A stretch of DNA of 12,660 bases from an uncultured Eubacteriaceae bacterium (GCA_947058225.1 CAMSGF010000006.1:1-12660); one strand, 5' to 3'; positions 1-7,312 are shown, numbered from the stretch's first letter. Notes: generated by a model not told the origin, from the letters alone. Translations and numbers: made by a program.

Positions 1-76
1 CTTCTTGCAGGTTATTTAATATCGCCGCCATCTCCCCTGGTTTTTCAATCGCCGCCCCGCCTGCAACTTGCACCAA
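1..76 (-). pseudogene. ruvB: Fragment of RuvB-like Holliday junction helicase gene, 5' part missing
   Basis: Read on the minus strand from 76, this stretch encodes about 25 residues containing AIEKPGEMAAILNNLQE. This closely matches the RuvB segment between Walker A and Walker B (SGPAIEKPGDLAAIL-type). RuvB is the AAA+ motor that drives branch migration with RuvA during recombination. The frame is closed by a TAA at 79-77. Nothing upstream resembles the RuvB N-terminus: no Walker A, and no plausible start or ribosome binding site. The usual SGP before AIEKPG reads GGA here. Base composition is about 53% G+C, well above the rest of the window. The remaining 3' part would lie left of the window. 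I infer a truncated or decayed copy, or a junction created by rearrangement or assembly. The family call rests on one short motif from memory. Confidence 0.55.
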
Positions 77-287
77 TTAAGATAATACCGACATTAACAA
101 AAAGTATTATAAAAAATATTTCTGATAGAATACAAAAAATATTATATATTATCTTCTGTTATATGAAAAAATATTTTTTCTTTTACAGTTAAATACTATT
201 TAACTGAATATTAATATAGTAAAGTTTTTAATACAAAAATTGTATATAAAAATATTAATTATAAAAAATTTATTAAAGCAAAATAAA
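77..287. other. Very AT-rich gene-free spacer
   Basis: No gene is visible between the RuvB-like fragment and the terminator of the DUF4363 gene. From 77 to 316 G+C is about 14% by hand count, far below the coding regions. It contains a perfect 16-base palindrome at 165-180 (a run of A, then TA, then a run of T), which has no room for a loop and is probably a by-product of composition. I see no tRNA, riboswitch or convincing promoter. Confidence 0.6.
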
Positions 288-317
288 AAAGAAAGAATAA
301 AATTTTATCCCTTCTTT
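282..317 (-). terminator. Intrinsic terminator of the DUF421-DUF4363 operon
   Basis: On the minus strand, immediately after the DUF4363 stop codon, arms at 317-303 and 302-288 can form a stem of up to 15 pairs, two of them G-U. The central AAAATTTT supplies the loop. A U-rich run (complement of 282-290) follows on the minus-strand transcript. The first stem base overlaps the stop codon. The geometry fits a terminator only in the minus direction, because the plus-direction downstream flank lacks a T-run. Confidence 0.6.
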
Positions 318-697
318 TAAAAAATATTGGTAAGTGTAATTTTTTCTCTCGTATAAATGTTTTCCACATAAAATTTAAGAGTGTGTAAATTGGCAATGAT
401 TTCTGATTTGTTTTTTTCCATAAAATATCCGTCAATAAACTTTAAGCTTATTTCAATATCGTCAAGTTCCCTGTGATTAATTACAAATAACCATGTTTTT
501 TTGTCATTTTTAATTTTTTCTTTTAAATTATTAAATTCTTTGTGTGCCTTTGTTAAATCTTTCTCCTTTGAAAGACTTATTATCTGATTTATGTCTGTGT
601 CAAGACTTTTTGTCGTGTCTTCAAGCTGTGTATAAAAACCTATATTTATCAATATTAAAACAATCAAGAGAAATGATGCAAAACTAAATGATTTCAT
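317..697 (-). CDS. DUF4363 family membrane-anchored protein
   Basis: A 126-residue protein with one hydrophobic N-terminal segment (about residues 5-22) followed by a charged, mostly helical region. A short N-terminal anchor, a helical body and a central KKTWLFVINHRELDDIE stretch are typical of DUF4363, a clostridial family of unknown function often found beside DUF421 genes. The body probably faces outward, but topology is inferred. Its ATG at 697 overlaps the stop of the upstream DUF421 gene (ATGA), with an AGGAG site about 8 bases before the start, so the two are likely translationally coupled. The gene ends at a strong hairpin terminator. The family assignment is from recognition; no function can be stated. 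Confidence 0.75.
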   Translation of the reverse strand: MKSFSFASFLLIVLILINIGFYTQLEDTTKSLDTDINQIISLSKEKDLTKAHKEFNNLKEKIKNDKKTWLFVINHRELDDIEISLKFIDGYFMEKNKSEIIANLHTLKFYVENIYTREKITLTNIF

Positions 698-1326
698 TTT
701 AAATTCTCCTTTTTTATAACGTATATCTGACTGTCGTAAACGTAGGCGAAAAACACTTCACTGTCGTCTTTTACCTTCGCACTTTTTAATGCCTGATTTA
801 ACTGAAAATCAGTTGTACTTGTCTTCTCTAAGTTTTTAGGAATTCTCTTACCATACTTTATAAGCCCATATGACAATCCACTGTCGCTTGTCTTTACGAT
901 GCTTGGGTCTCCGTTAGCCTCTAAAATAAGTGTTGATACTTCATTTAAGTCCATAACATCATTGTTTCTAAGCTGTTCGCATAAGTCGTCTATTCCTATA
1001 AGCATATCATTCATTTTCTTTTGATTGATATGTCCGTCTTCTATTAAAACCTCCGGTTTTCCGCATATGATTTTTCTTAAACGTTCATTTTTGTAAGTTA
1101 CAAAAGATATTGTCGTTTGTAAAAAAATAAAGACCACTATCGGAATAATTCCATTTAATAATGGAGTGTTGACGTCTGAAAGAGGTTGAGCTGCAATGTC
1201 TGCTATCATCATCGTTACGACTAATTCAAAAGGTTGATATTCGCTTATTTGTCTTTTCCCTAAAACTCTTATCGCAAAAAGCACCAATAAATAAAGTAAA
1301 GCTACTCTTATAAAAGAAATTAACAT
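694..1326 (-). CDS. DUF421 (YetF/YcaP-type) membrane protein
   Basis: A 210-residue protein of the DUF421 family. The N-terminal half has about three membrane segments (roughly residues 3-20, 33-50 and 56-76), including the family hallmark RVLGKRQISEYQPFELVV. It is followed by a cytoplasmic domain with the typical GKPEVLIEDGHIN stretch and a LRNNDVMDLNEV region. B. subtilis homologues include YetF and YkjA. Their role is not firmly known; some are linked to stress or spore-related expression. The start at 1326 is preceded by AAAGG on the minus strand. It is the first gene of a two-gene operon with the DUF4363 protein and is transcribed away from the 1401 gene. Length and motifs look intact. 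Confidence 0.88.
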   Translation of the reverse strand: MLISFIRVALLYLLVLFAIRVLGKRQISEYQPFELVVTMMIADIAAQPLSDVNTPLLNGIIPIVVFIFLQTTISFVTYKNERLRKIICGKPEVLIEDGHINQKKMNDMLIGIDDLCEQLRNNDVMDLNEVSTLILEANGDPSIVKTSDSGLSYGLIKYGKRIPKNLEKTSTTDFQLNQALKSAKVKDDSEVFFAYVYDSQIYVIKKENLK

Positions 1327-1400
1327 TTTTTTGCCTTTCTTTTTTTTTAATTTTAGTATATGATATATGTAAATTTTAATACAAAATTTAGGAGATTATT

Positions 1401-1589
1401 ATGGAAGAATTATCTAATATAACAAATATATTATCTTTTTTTAATCCGCTTCTTACATTTTTTCTTTTAATAGCGGGCTTATCATTTATGTTTTATCTTA
1501 AAAATAAAATTGAAAATATCTCGCAGGATATTCATTCTATAAGTTTAAGTCTTGAACATATGTCGAGAAAAATGGATAAATATAACTAA
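1401..1589 (+). CDS. Small single-pass membrane protein of unknown function
   Basis: A 62-residue protein that I do not assign to a family. Residues about 12-33 form one clear hydrophobic segment. They are followed by a short basic stretch (LKNKIEN) and a polar, probably helical tail with heptad-like hydrophobic spacing, ending KMDKYN. The positive residues after the segment suggest an outside N-terminus and a cytoplasmic tail. Support for a real gene: an AGGAG site at 1390-1394, an ATG seven bases later, no overlap with other genes, and a clean position in front of the next plus-strand gene. It might be a small regulatory or assembly subunit, but nothing shows this. Confidence 0.6.
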   Translation: MEELSNITNILSFFNPLLTFFLLIAGLSFMFYLKNKIENISQDIHSISLSLEHMSRKMDKYN

Positions 1590-1632
1590 AAATGTATAAA
1601 ATGTGTTACAATTATAAATAAAGGGTAAATAT

Positions 1633-2184
1633 ATGAATAAAAAAAATCAAAAAAAAGAATATGTTTGGGCAATAAAAGTTACGATACTCAGTTTTTTTAT
1701 ATCTTTTTTAATGAATACAGTTTCGCAGGTCTTAATAGGTAATTCAAATTTAACCGGTGCGTTGTTGGTATTATTTGGGATTGTGTTGCTTGGGGTAGTG
1801 TGCGATATGGTCGGAACGGCTATAACAAGTGCAAATGAAGCGCCTTTTAATTCAATGGCAGCAAATAAGGTGAGTGGGGCAGATTTAGCGGTGACATTGG
1901 TTAGAAATGCTCCTATTGTATGTAATATATTAAACGATGTTGTAGGAGATATATGCGGGATTATAAGTGGTGCAACCGTAGCTGTTATAATCGTAAAGAT
2001 TGCACAGATTTACTCTCTTGCCGATACTGTTCTTATTTCACTTATAATAAACGCTATTGTCGCTTCGTTAACTATTGGGGGAAAAGCATATTGTAAAAAT
2101 TTTGCACTGAGCAAGACAAATGAGATAATATACCGTGCGGCAAAGATACTTAACCTTTTTACTTTTTTTAGGAGAAAAAAATGA
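1633..2184 (+). CDS. CNNM/DUF21-like integral membrane protein without CBS domains
   Basis: A 183-residue protein with about four hydrophobic segments (roughly residues 12-35, 42-64, 107-126 and 130-150). Between the second and third lies GTAITSANEAPFNSMAANK (61-79). It resembles the E/S-T-A-x-T-S-x-N core of the CNNM (DUF21) domain of magnesium and cobalt transporter-like proteins. The CBS and CorC/HlyC domains that usually follow are absent, and the protein ends in a basic tail. Membrane location is clear; the CNNM relation is from recognition, and transport of any ion is inference. An AAAGGG site precedes the ATG. The stop overlaps the tlyA start by four bases (ATGA), so it is translationally coupled to tlyA. 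Confidence 0.7.
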   Translation: MNKKNQKKEYVWAIKVTILSFFISFLMNTVSQVLIGNSNLTGALLVLFGIVLLGVVCDMVGTAITSANEAPFNSMAANKVSGADLAVTLVRNAPIVCNILNDVVGDICGIISGATVAVIIVKIAQIYSLADTVLISLIINAIVASLTIGGKAYCKNFALSKTNEIIYRAAKILNLFTFFRRKK

Positions 2185-2981
2185 AAGAGAGATTAGATGT
2201 TTTAGTTTGTAATAACAATCTTGCTGACAGCAGGGAAAAGGCAAAGAGAATTATAATGGCGGGTATTGTGTATGTTGACGGAAACAAAGTCGATAAGGTG
2301 GGAACTAAAATAGATGTTGATTCGAAAATAGAAGTGAGGGGAAAGGATATTCCATATGTAAGCAGGGGTGGGTTAAAGCTTGAAAAAGCACTTGAAGTTT
2401 TTGATGTGGATGTGAGTGATAAAGTATGTTTGGATGTCGGAGCATCAAGCGGTGGGTTTAGTGACTGTCTTTTGCAAAACGGTGCAAAGAGAGTCTATTC
2501 AGTAGATGTGGGTTATGGACAGCTTGATTATAAACTTAGAAATGATGATAGAATAGTCTGTCTTGAGAGAACGAACTTTAGGAATATGGAGTTTGAAAAA
2601 GTTGGGGAAAAAGTTGATGTGGCTGTGATGGATGTATCATTTATATCGGTTTTAAAATTAGCCGATAATCTGCTTAATTTTTTTAAAGACGACTTTACAT
2701 ATATATGCCTTATAAAACCTCAGTTTGAGGTTGGGAAAAAGGATGTGGGAAATGGGGTCATTCACGACAAATCACTTCACGAAAAGGTGATAATAAATAC
2801 AATAAATGAACTGAATAATAGGGGGATATATATAAACGGTCTTGATTATTCTCCTATAAAAGGACCAAAGGGCAATATTGAATTTATAGCATATTTTAGC
2901 AAATATAAGATTGAATTTGATATAGAAAAAAAGGCAAAAGAATGTGTAAATAAAGCACATAAAAATTTAGAGGTAAAGTGA
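2181..2981 (+). CDS. tlyA: TlyA family RNA 2'-O-methyltransferase / hemolysin-like protein
   Basis: A 266-residue TlyA family protein. Residues about 2-60 form an S4 RNA-binding domain (RLDVLV, KRIIMAGIVYVDG). The rest is an FtsJ/RrmJ-type SAM-dependent methyltransferase. The SAM loop is LDVGASSGGF around D85, a catalytic-type Asp lies in VMDVSFIS (D151), and a Lys lies in IKPQFEVGK (K179). Mycobacterial TlyA 2'-O-methylates 16S and 23S rRNA cytidines; haemolysin activity has been reported for some members but is doubtful here. AGGAG at 2170-2174 supports the ATG at 2181. The gene overlaps the CNNM-like gene by ATGA, and its TGA shares a base with the nadK ATG. This position ahead of nadK-argR-recN is typical of Clostridia and bacilli. 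Confidence 0.92.
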   Translation: MKERLDVLVCNNNLADSREKAKRIIMAGIVYVDGNKVDKVGTKIDVDSKIEVRGKDIPYVSRGGLKLEKALEVFDVDVSDKVCLDVGASSGGFSDCLLQNGAKRVYSVDVGYGQLDYKLRNDDRIVCLERTNFRNMEFEKVGEKVDVAVMDVSFISVLKLADNLLNFFKDDFTYICLIKPQFEVGKKDVGNGVIHDKSLHEKVIINTINELNNRGIYINGLDYSPIKGPKGNIEFIAYFSKYKIEFDIEKKAKECVNKAHKNLEVK

Positions 2982-3823
2982 TGAAAATTGGGATTATATC
3001 TAATAAAGACAAGGACAAAAATTTTAAATTTACAAGGTCTGTAATAGACTATCTTGATAAAAAAGATATTGAAGTGTGTTTAGGCGATGATATTAATTCT
3101 TCACTAAAATTAAATAAGAAAAATATTAAAAACGATGTAGATTTTATAATCGTAATAGGCGGAGATGGAACGATATTAAACGCATTGTTATTTTTAGATT
3201 CAATAGATGGATTTAATGTGCCGCTTCTTGGAATCAATTTTGGAAAAGTCGGCTTTTTGGCGAATGTAGAAAAAGAAGAGTGGAAAAACTATATTGATTT
3301 AGCTTTAAAAGGCAAATATCATATAGATGAAAGAATCCTTCTTGATACTTATAACGAGGATAAATATTTGGGCTTTTCCCTTAATGATACTGTGCTATTT
3401 AGAAAGAAGTTTGACGGTGTGGTAGACTATGAAGTTTATATTGATGATAAATTTATCGCAAATTATTATGCTGACGGTGTCATTGTAGCAGCTCCGACAG
3501 GCTCAACCGCATATAACCTTTCAAGCGGAGGTCCTATTGTAAGTCCAAGCTGTGACCTTATGATATTAAATCCTATATGTCCTCATTCTCTAAATAATAA
3601 AGCGATAGTCGTAAGCAGCAGGGAATGTATAAAAATTAAATTTTCTATGGAAAAAAGTTCTATCTTTTTAGACGGAAAGGAAATAGAAAGCAGGGCAGAA
3701 CATATAACCGTTAAACGAAGTGATAAAAAAGCGTATTTTATTCGCTTTGATGATTATAACTTTTATTCGCTTTTAGTTAAAAAAATACAAATACCAAAAT
3801 TAAGAAGAGGAGGGTTGTCATGA
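2981..3823 (+). CDS. nadK: NAD kinase
   Basis: ATP-dependent (or polyphosphate-dependent) phosphorylation of NAD to NADP in the cytoplasm. The 280-residue protein has the diagnostic GGDG motif at residues 60-63 (D62 is the family's catalytic Asp), an NDTVL segment corresponding to the family's NE/D motif, and the long PTGSTAYNLSSGGPIVSP substrate-binding stretch. PICPHSL and a SIFLDGKE-type C-terminal strand follow. A GTG at 2978 is in frame, but the ATG at 2981 is better spaced (seven bases) from AGAGG at 2969-2973, so I start there. The ATG overlaps the tlyA stop, and the TGA overlaps the argR ATG. Length and motifs are normal. Confidence 0.93.
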   Translation: MKIGIISNKDKDKNFKFTRSVIDYLDKKDIEVCLGDDINSSLKLNKKNIKNDVDFIIVIGGDGTILNALLFLDSIDGFNVPLLGINFGKVGFLANVEKEEWKNYIDLALKGKYHIDERILLDTYNEDKYLGFSLNDTVLFRKKFDGVVDYEVYIDDKFIANYYADGVIVAAPTGSTAYNLSSGGPIVSPSCDLMILNPICPHSLNNKAIVVSSRECIKIKFSMEKSSIFLDGKEIESRAEHITVKRSDKKAYFIRFDDYNFYSLLVKKIQIPKLRRGGLS

Positions 3824-4275
3824 AAGTAGACAGACACGCAAAAATTTTATCAATATTAGAAAATCACGAGGTTGAAACACAGGAAGATTTAACGAAGTTA
3901 TTAAAAGAAAGTGGAATTAATGTGACACAGGCGACTGTTTCAAGGGATATAAGACAGATGAATCTGGTTAAAGTTATGACGACTTCCGGAAAGTATAAAT
4001 ATGCATCTTATGATAACAGGACGGCGAATGTTGATGACAGAATAGTGAGAATTTTTAAGGAGGCTGTGCTCACCATTGATTATGCCGGATGTATGGTTTG
4101 TCTTCATACGATTGTCGGAATGGCAAACGCTGCAGGAGTTGCAATAGACGGACTTAAGCTAAATGAGGTAATGGGAACAGTTGCGGGGGATGATACAATT
4201 TTCATCTTAGTCAGGGATGAAGAAAAGGCTAAAAATTTAGTAAACAAATTTCAGGAAATTTTAAAAGGAGAATAA
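3820..4275 (+). CDS. argR: Arginine repressor ArgR
   Basis: A 151-residue ArgR/AhrC family regulator that senses L-arginine and controls arginine synthesis and catabolism genes as a hexamer. The N-terminal winged helix (about residues 1-70) has the recognition helix QATVSRDIR (37-45). The C-terminal oligomerisation and arginine-binding domain includes GMANAAGVAIDGL and GTVAGDDTIF (119-128) with the paired Asp residues D124 and D125 that contact arginine in homologues. A strong GAGGAGGG site at 3807-3814 precedes the ATG, which overlaps the nadK stop (ATGA). Its place before recN is conserved in Firmicutes and does not itself imply regulation of this operon. I see no clear ARG box nearby. Confidence 0.94.
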   Translation: MKVDRHAKILSILENHEVETQEDLTKLLKESGINVTQATVSRDIRQMNLVKVMTTSGKYKYASYDNRTANVDDRIVRIFKEAVLTIDYAGCMVCLHTIVGMANAAGVAIDGLKLNEVMGTVAGDDTIFILVRDEEKAKNLVNKFQEILKGE

Positions 4276-4276
4276 T

Positions 4277-5977
4277 ATGCTTTTATCTTTGAATGTTAAT
4301 AATTTTGCAATTATTGATAAAATTGAAGTCGAATTTGATAAAGGTCTTAACATAATAACGGGGGAAACGGGAGCCGGAAAATCTATTATTATAGGAGCAT
4401 TATCCCTCGCACTCGGTCAAAGGGCGAATGTTGAAAATATAAAGGCGGGGGAAGAAAAAATAAAAGTTGAGGCTATGTTTGACGTGCCAAAAAATAATGA
4501 AAAACTTATCTGTTTATTGGATGATTTGGATATAGATTACAGTGATAACAATTTAATTTTAGTAAGGGAAGTGTATGAAAACGGGAGGAATGTTTCAAGG
4601 GTAAACGGAAATTTAATAAATGTTGGAACGCTAAAACAAATAGGCTTACATTTGGTTGATATTCATGGTCAAAACTCTGCCCAAAGGATACTCGATAAAA
4701 GCACACATTTATCATTTTTGGATGAATATGCGGCTTCTGAGTTAAACGAATATAAAAATCCGTTAAAACAAGCGTACAAAGAGTATAAAAAGCTTTATGA
4801 GGAATACATAAAAATATCGGACAATCAGGTTAAGGAAGAGGAAAATTTAGCCAGATACAAAAGAGAATACGAGCAGATAAATGCTGTTGAACTTTATGAA
4901 GGTCTTGATGATGAGCTTGAAAACAGGGAAAAGCTTCTTTCAAATATTCAGGAGATGTTTGAATATATAAACGGTTCGTATGATTTACTTTATAAAAAAG
5001 AGGGAAATATATGTGAATCGATAGTAAATGTGGAAGAAAATCTTATAAAAGCGGGAGAACTTGACAATAACTTATCAGAAAATATTTCTTTAATAGGAGA
5101 AGCGAGAACGTTAATTGAAGAGGCAGTGTTATTTTTAAGGGAATACAAAGATACTTTGGAATATGAACCAAGCGAACTTGATGAAATTCAAGACAAATTA
5201 AATAAAATAAATATCTTAAAGAGAACGTATGGGGAAAATATACAAAAAATTTTAGAATACAAGGCTGAAATTGAAACAAAAATAAATTTAATTGACAATT
5301 TTGATGAAAAAATAAAAAATATTAAAGACGGTTTAAACGAATCTAAAAAGAAATATAAAGATTTGGCTTTAAAAGTAAGGCAGATAAGGAAAGATAAAGC
5401 CAAAAGCCTTTGTGAAGAAATAAAGAAAAATTTAGAACTTCTTTCAATGAAAGATACTGACTTTTCAATAAAATTTACAGACCTTGCAGACGATATGCAA
5501 TTTGGTGAAAATGGAATTGACGATGTGGAATTTTTAATTTCAACAAATAATCAGGAAAGTTTAAAGCCTCTTGATAAAATTGCATCGGGTGGGGAAATAT
5601 CGAGGATAATGCTTAGTATCAAGAGCGTATTATCCGAAGTCGACCATACTCCGACTATGATTTTTGATGAAATTGATTCGGGGATAAGCGGAAGAACAGC
5701 ACAGGTTGTTGCAAAACAGATGTGGGATTTGAGTAAAAGGCATCAAATTTTAGCCATAACGCATCTGCCTCAAATTGCATCTATGGCAGACAGCAACTAT
5801 TTAATTGAAAAGAAACACAGGAATTCGGTCGTATACACTTCATTTAAAAAACTAGATGAAGATGAGAGAATAAGTGAGCTTGCAAGAATGCTTGGAGGAA
5901 TAACAATAACGCAAAATACAAAAATTCACGCAAGCGAGATGTTTTCCCAGGCCAAAAATTATAAAAATAAAATATAA
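4277..5977 (+). CDS. recN: DNA repair ATPase RecN
   Basis: An SMC-like ATPase that acts early in double-strand-break repair and recombination. The 566-residue protein is close to the usual length (B. subtilis RecN is about 575). The N-terminal half-ATPase has Walker A GETGAGKS at residues 29-36. The middle, about residues 155-400, is rich in Glu, Lys and Leu and fits the short coiled-coil arms. The C-terminal half-ATPase has signature ASGGEISRIMLSIK (from 436) and Walker B MIFDEIDSGISG with D464 and E465, followed by ITHLPQIAS. An AAAGGAG site overlapping the end of argR precedes the ATG, which lies just after the argR stop. No LexA box is visible here, so any SOS control would act further upstream. 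Confidence 0.95.
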   Translation: MLLSLNVNNFAIIDKIEVEFDKGLNIITGETGAGKSIIIGALSLALGQRANVENIKAGEEKIKVEAMFDVPKNNEKLICLLDDLDIDYSDNNLILVREVYENGRNVSRVNGNLINVGTLKQIGLHLVDIHGQNSAQRILDKSTHLSFLDEYAASELNEYKNPLKQAYKEYKKLYEEYIKISDNQVKEEENLARYKREYEQINAVELYEGLDDELENREKLLSNIQEMFEYINGSYDLLYKKEGNICESIVNVEENLIKAGELDNNLSENISLIGEARTLIEEAVLFLREYKDTLEYEPSELDEIQDKLNKINILKRTYGENIQKILEYKAEIETKINLIDNFDEKIKNIKDGLNESKKKYKDLALKVRQIRKDKAKSLCEEIKKNLELLSMKDTDFSIKFTDLADDMQFGENGIDDVEFLISTNNQESLKPLDKIASGGEISRIMLSIKSVLSEVDHTPTMIFDEIDSGISGRTAQVVAKQMWDLSKRHQILAITHLPQIASMADSNYLIEKKHRNSVVYTSFKKLDEDERISELARMLGGITITQNTKIHASEMFSQAKNYKNKI

Positions 5978-6055
5978 ATTTTTTCATTAATTTACCGTAG
6001 TAAATTTTAATTATGTGGAAAAAATAATTAAAAATTACTTTTTGGAGGTAAATTT

Positions 6056-7312
6056 GTGAAGAACAAGAAATTGATATTTTTGTTTCTTGCCATTTTTCTT
6101 TTAGGGATAAATACTCTAAAGGGTCCGACAGAAATATCAATCTTAAAAGATAAAACTTCAAAGGTCGTTTTAAACGTGCCTAAATATTGCAAAGTTTATA
6201 ATGAAAATGAAATAGAAATAAATGGTAAAAAACAAGAAAGCTATGACCTTAATGATAATAATGTCAGCTTGTATTCGAATAAAGCCGGGAAGTATAAAAT
6301 AACTGCGAAGCTATTTGGTACTATTCCTATAAATTCATATAATGTAAATGTAGTTCCTGAAATTAAACTTATTCCATCAGGTGCTTTAATTGGGGTGAAT
6401 CTTAATACAAAAGGTGCGATTGCACTTGAATATGAGATGATAGAAGATAAAGACGGAAAGATGGTTTCTCCGGCAAGAGATGCAAAAGTTATGCCTGGAG
6501 ATATTATTGTAAAAATTGACGGAAAGATGGTATATAACGCAAAGCAGGTAAAAAGTGCTTTAAGTAAAATCACGAGTAAGTCAATAAATATGGTCGTAAA
6601 AAGAGATGATGAGTTTAAAGATATAAAAATTGAGCCTGTAAAGGCGAAAAGCGATGATAAATATAAAATAGGACTTTGGGTTAGGGATAATATTGCAGGT
6701 ATTGGAACTCTTACCTGTTACAGTGAGGATAAGAAGAGATACCTTGCACTCGGACACAGTATAAATGATTCTGATACTAATATATTAATGCCTGTGAGAA
6801 ACGGTACGATAGTTAAAAGTGAGCTTATAAGCGTTGTGAAGGGGCTTCCTCAAAGACCCGGAGAACTCAGGGGAATGATAAGCGGGGATAATAAAGACAT
6901 TGTGGGTGATATTGACAAAAATAACGAATATGGTATATACGGCGATGCGGTTAAATTTGAGGCGAAAGAAGGGATAGAACCTATGCCGATTGCCCTTCAG
7001 GGAGAAATAAAAACAGGGAAAGCAAAAATTTTATCAACGATTGACGAAAGCGGTCCAAAATATTATAATATAAATATAAAAAAAGTTAACAAGCAAAAGA
7101 CAAAAAATGTAAAGAGTATGATGTTTGAAGTGACTGATCCAAAACTTCTTTCAACAACAGGAGGTATTGTTCAGGGGATGAGTGGCTCGGCAATAATACA
7201 AAATGGGAAAATAATAGGGGCAGTAACACACGTATTTGTCAATGATCCGACAAAGGGCTATGCGATTTTTATTGAATGGACATTAGAAGATTTATTATTT
7301 TTACAATTTTAG
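6056..7312 (+). CDS. spoIVB: SpoIVB serine peptidase (S55), sporulation signalling protease
   Basis: In B. subtilis SpoIVB is made in the forespore, crosses its inner membrane, and cleaves SpoIVFA so that SpoIVFB can activate sigma-K. This 418-residue protein has an N-terminal hydrophobic anchor (about 5-20), a PDZ domain (about 108-195, with GDIIVKIDGK) and an S55 peptidase domain. The expected triad is present: H234 in LGHSIND, D361 in EVTDPKLL and S376 in GMSGSA. The Asp-to-Ser spacing of 15 equals that recalled for B. subtilis. The usual SGSP reads SGSA. It starts with GTG, chosen because GGAGG at 6044-6048 lies seven bases before it. It directly precedes spo0A, as in most endospore-formers. 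I could not identify a forespore sigma promoter in the 78-base gap after recN. Confidence 0.94.
   Translation: MKNKKLIFLFLAIFLLGINTLKGPTEISILKDKTSKVVLNVPKYCKVYNENEIEINGKKQESYDLNDNNVSLYSNKAGKYKITAKLFGTIPINSYNVNVVPEIKLIPSGALIGVNLNTKGAIALEYEMIEDKDGKMVSPARDAKVMPGDIIVKIDGKMVYNAKQVKSALSKITSKSINMVVKRDDEFKDIKIEPVKAKSDDKYKIGLWVRDNIAGIGTLTCYSEDKKRYLALGHSINDSDTNILMPVRNGTIVKSELISVVKGLPQRPGELRGMISGDNKDIVGDIDKNNEYGIYGDAVKFEAKEGIEPMPIALQGEIKTGKAKILSTIDESGPKYYNINIKKVNKQKTKNVKSMMFEVTDPKLLSTTGGIVQGMSGSAIIQNGKIIGAVTHVFVNDPTKGYAIFIEWTLEDLLFLQF

Noticed and set aside
165..180. Perfect 16-base A/T palindrome as a terminator or binding site
   Set aside because: It has no loop and consists of A and T runs in DNA of about 14% G+C, so a chance origin is likely.
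1..192. Open plus-strand frame of about 63 codons running from the left edge to a TAA at 190-192
   Set aside because: Its residue content is low-complexity and resembles no family I know, and its first third lies opposite the RuvB-like frame, which reads far better as protein.
2978..2983. GTG at 2978 as the NAD kinase start
   Set aside because: It is only four bases from the AGAGG site; the adjacent ATG at 2981 has better spacing and overlaps the tlyA stop in the usual way.
5989..6014. Hairpin AATTTAC-CGTA-GTAAATT after recN as an intrinsic terminator
   Set aside because: The seven-pair stem holds a single G-C pair and the following TTAATTAT is not a proper U-run; transcription may continue into spoIVB.
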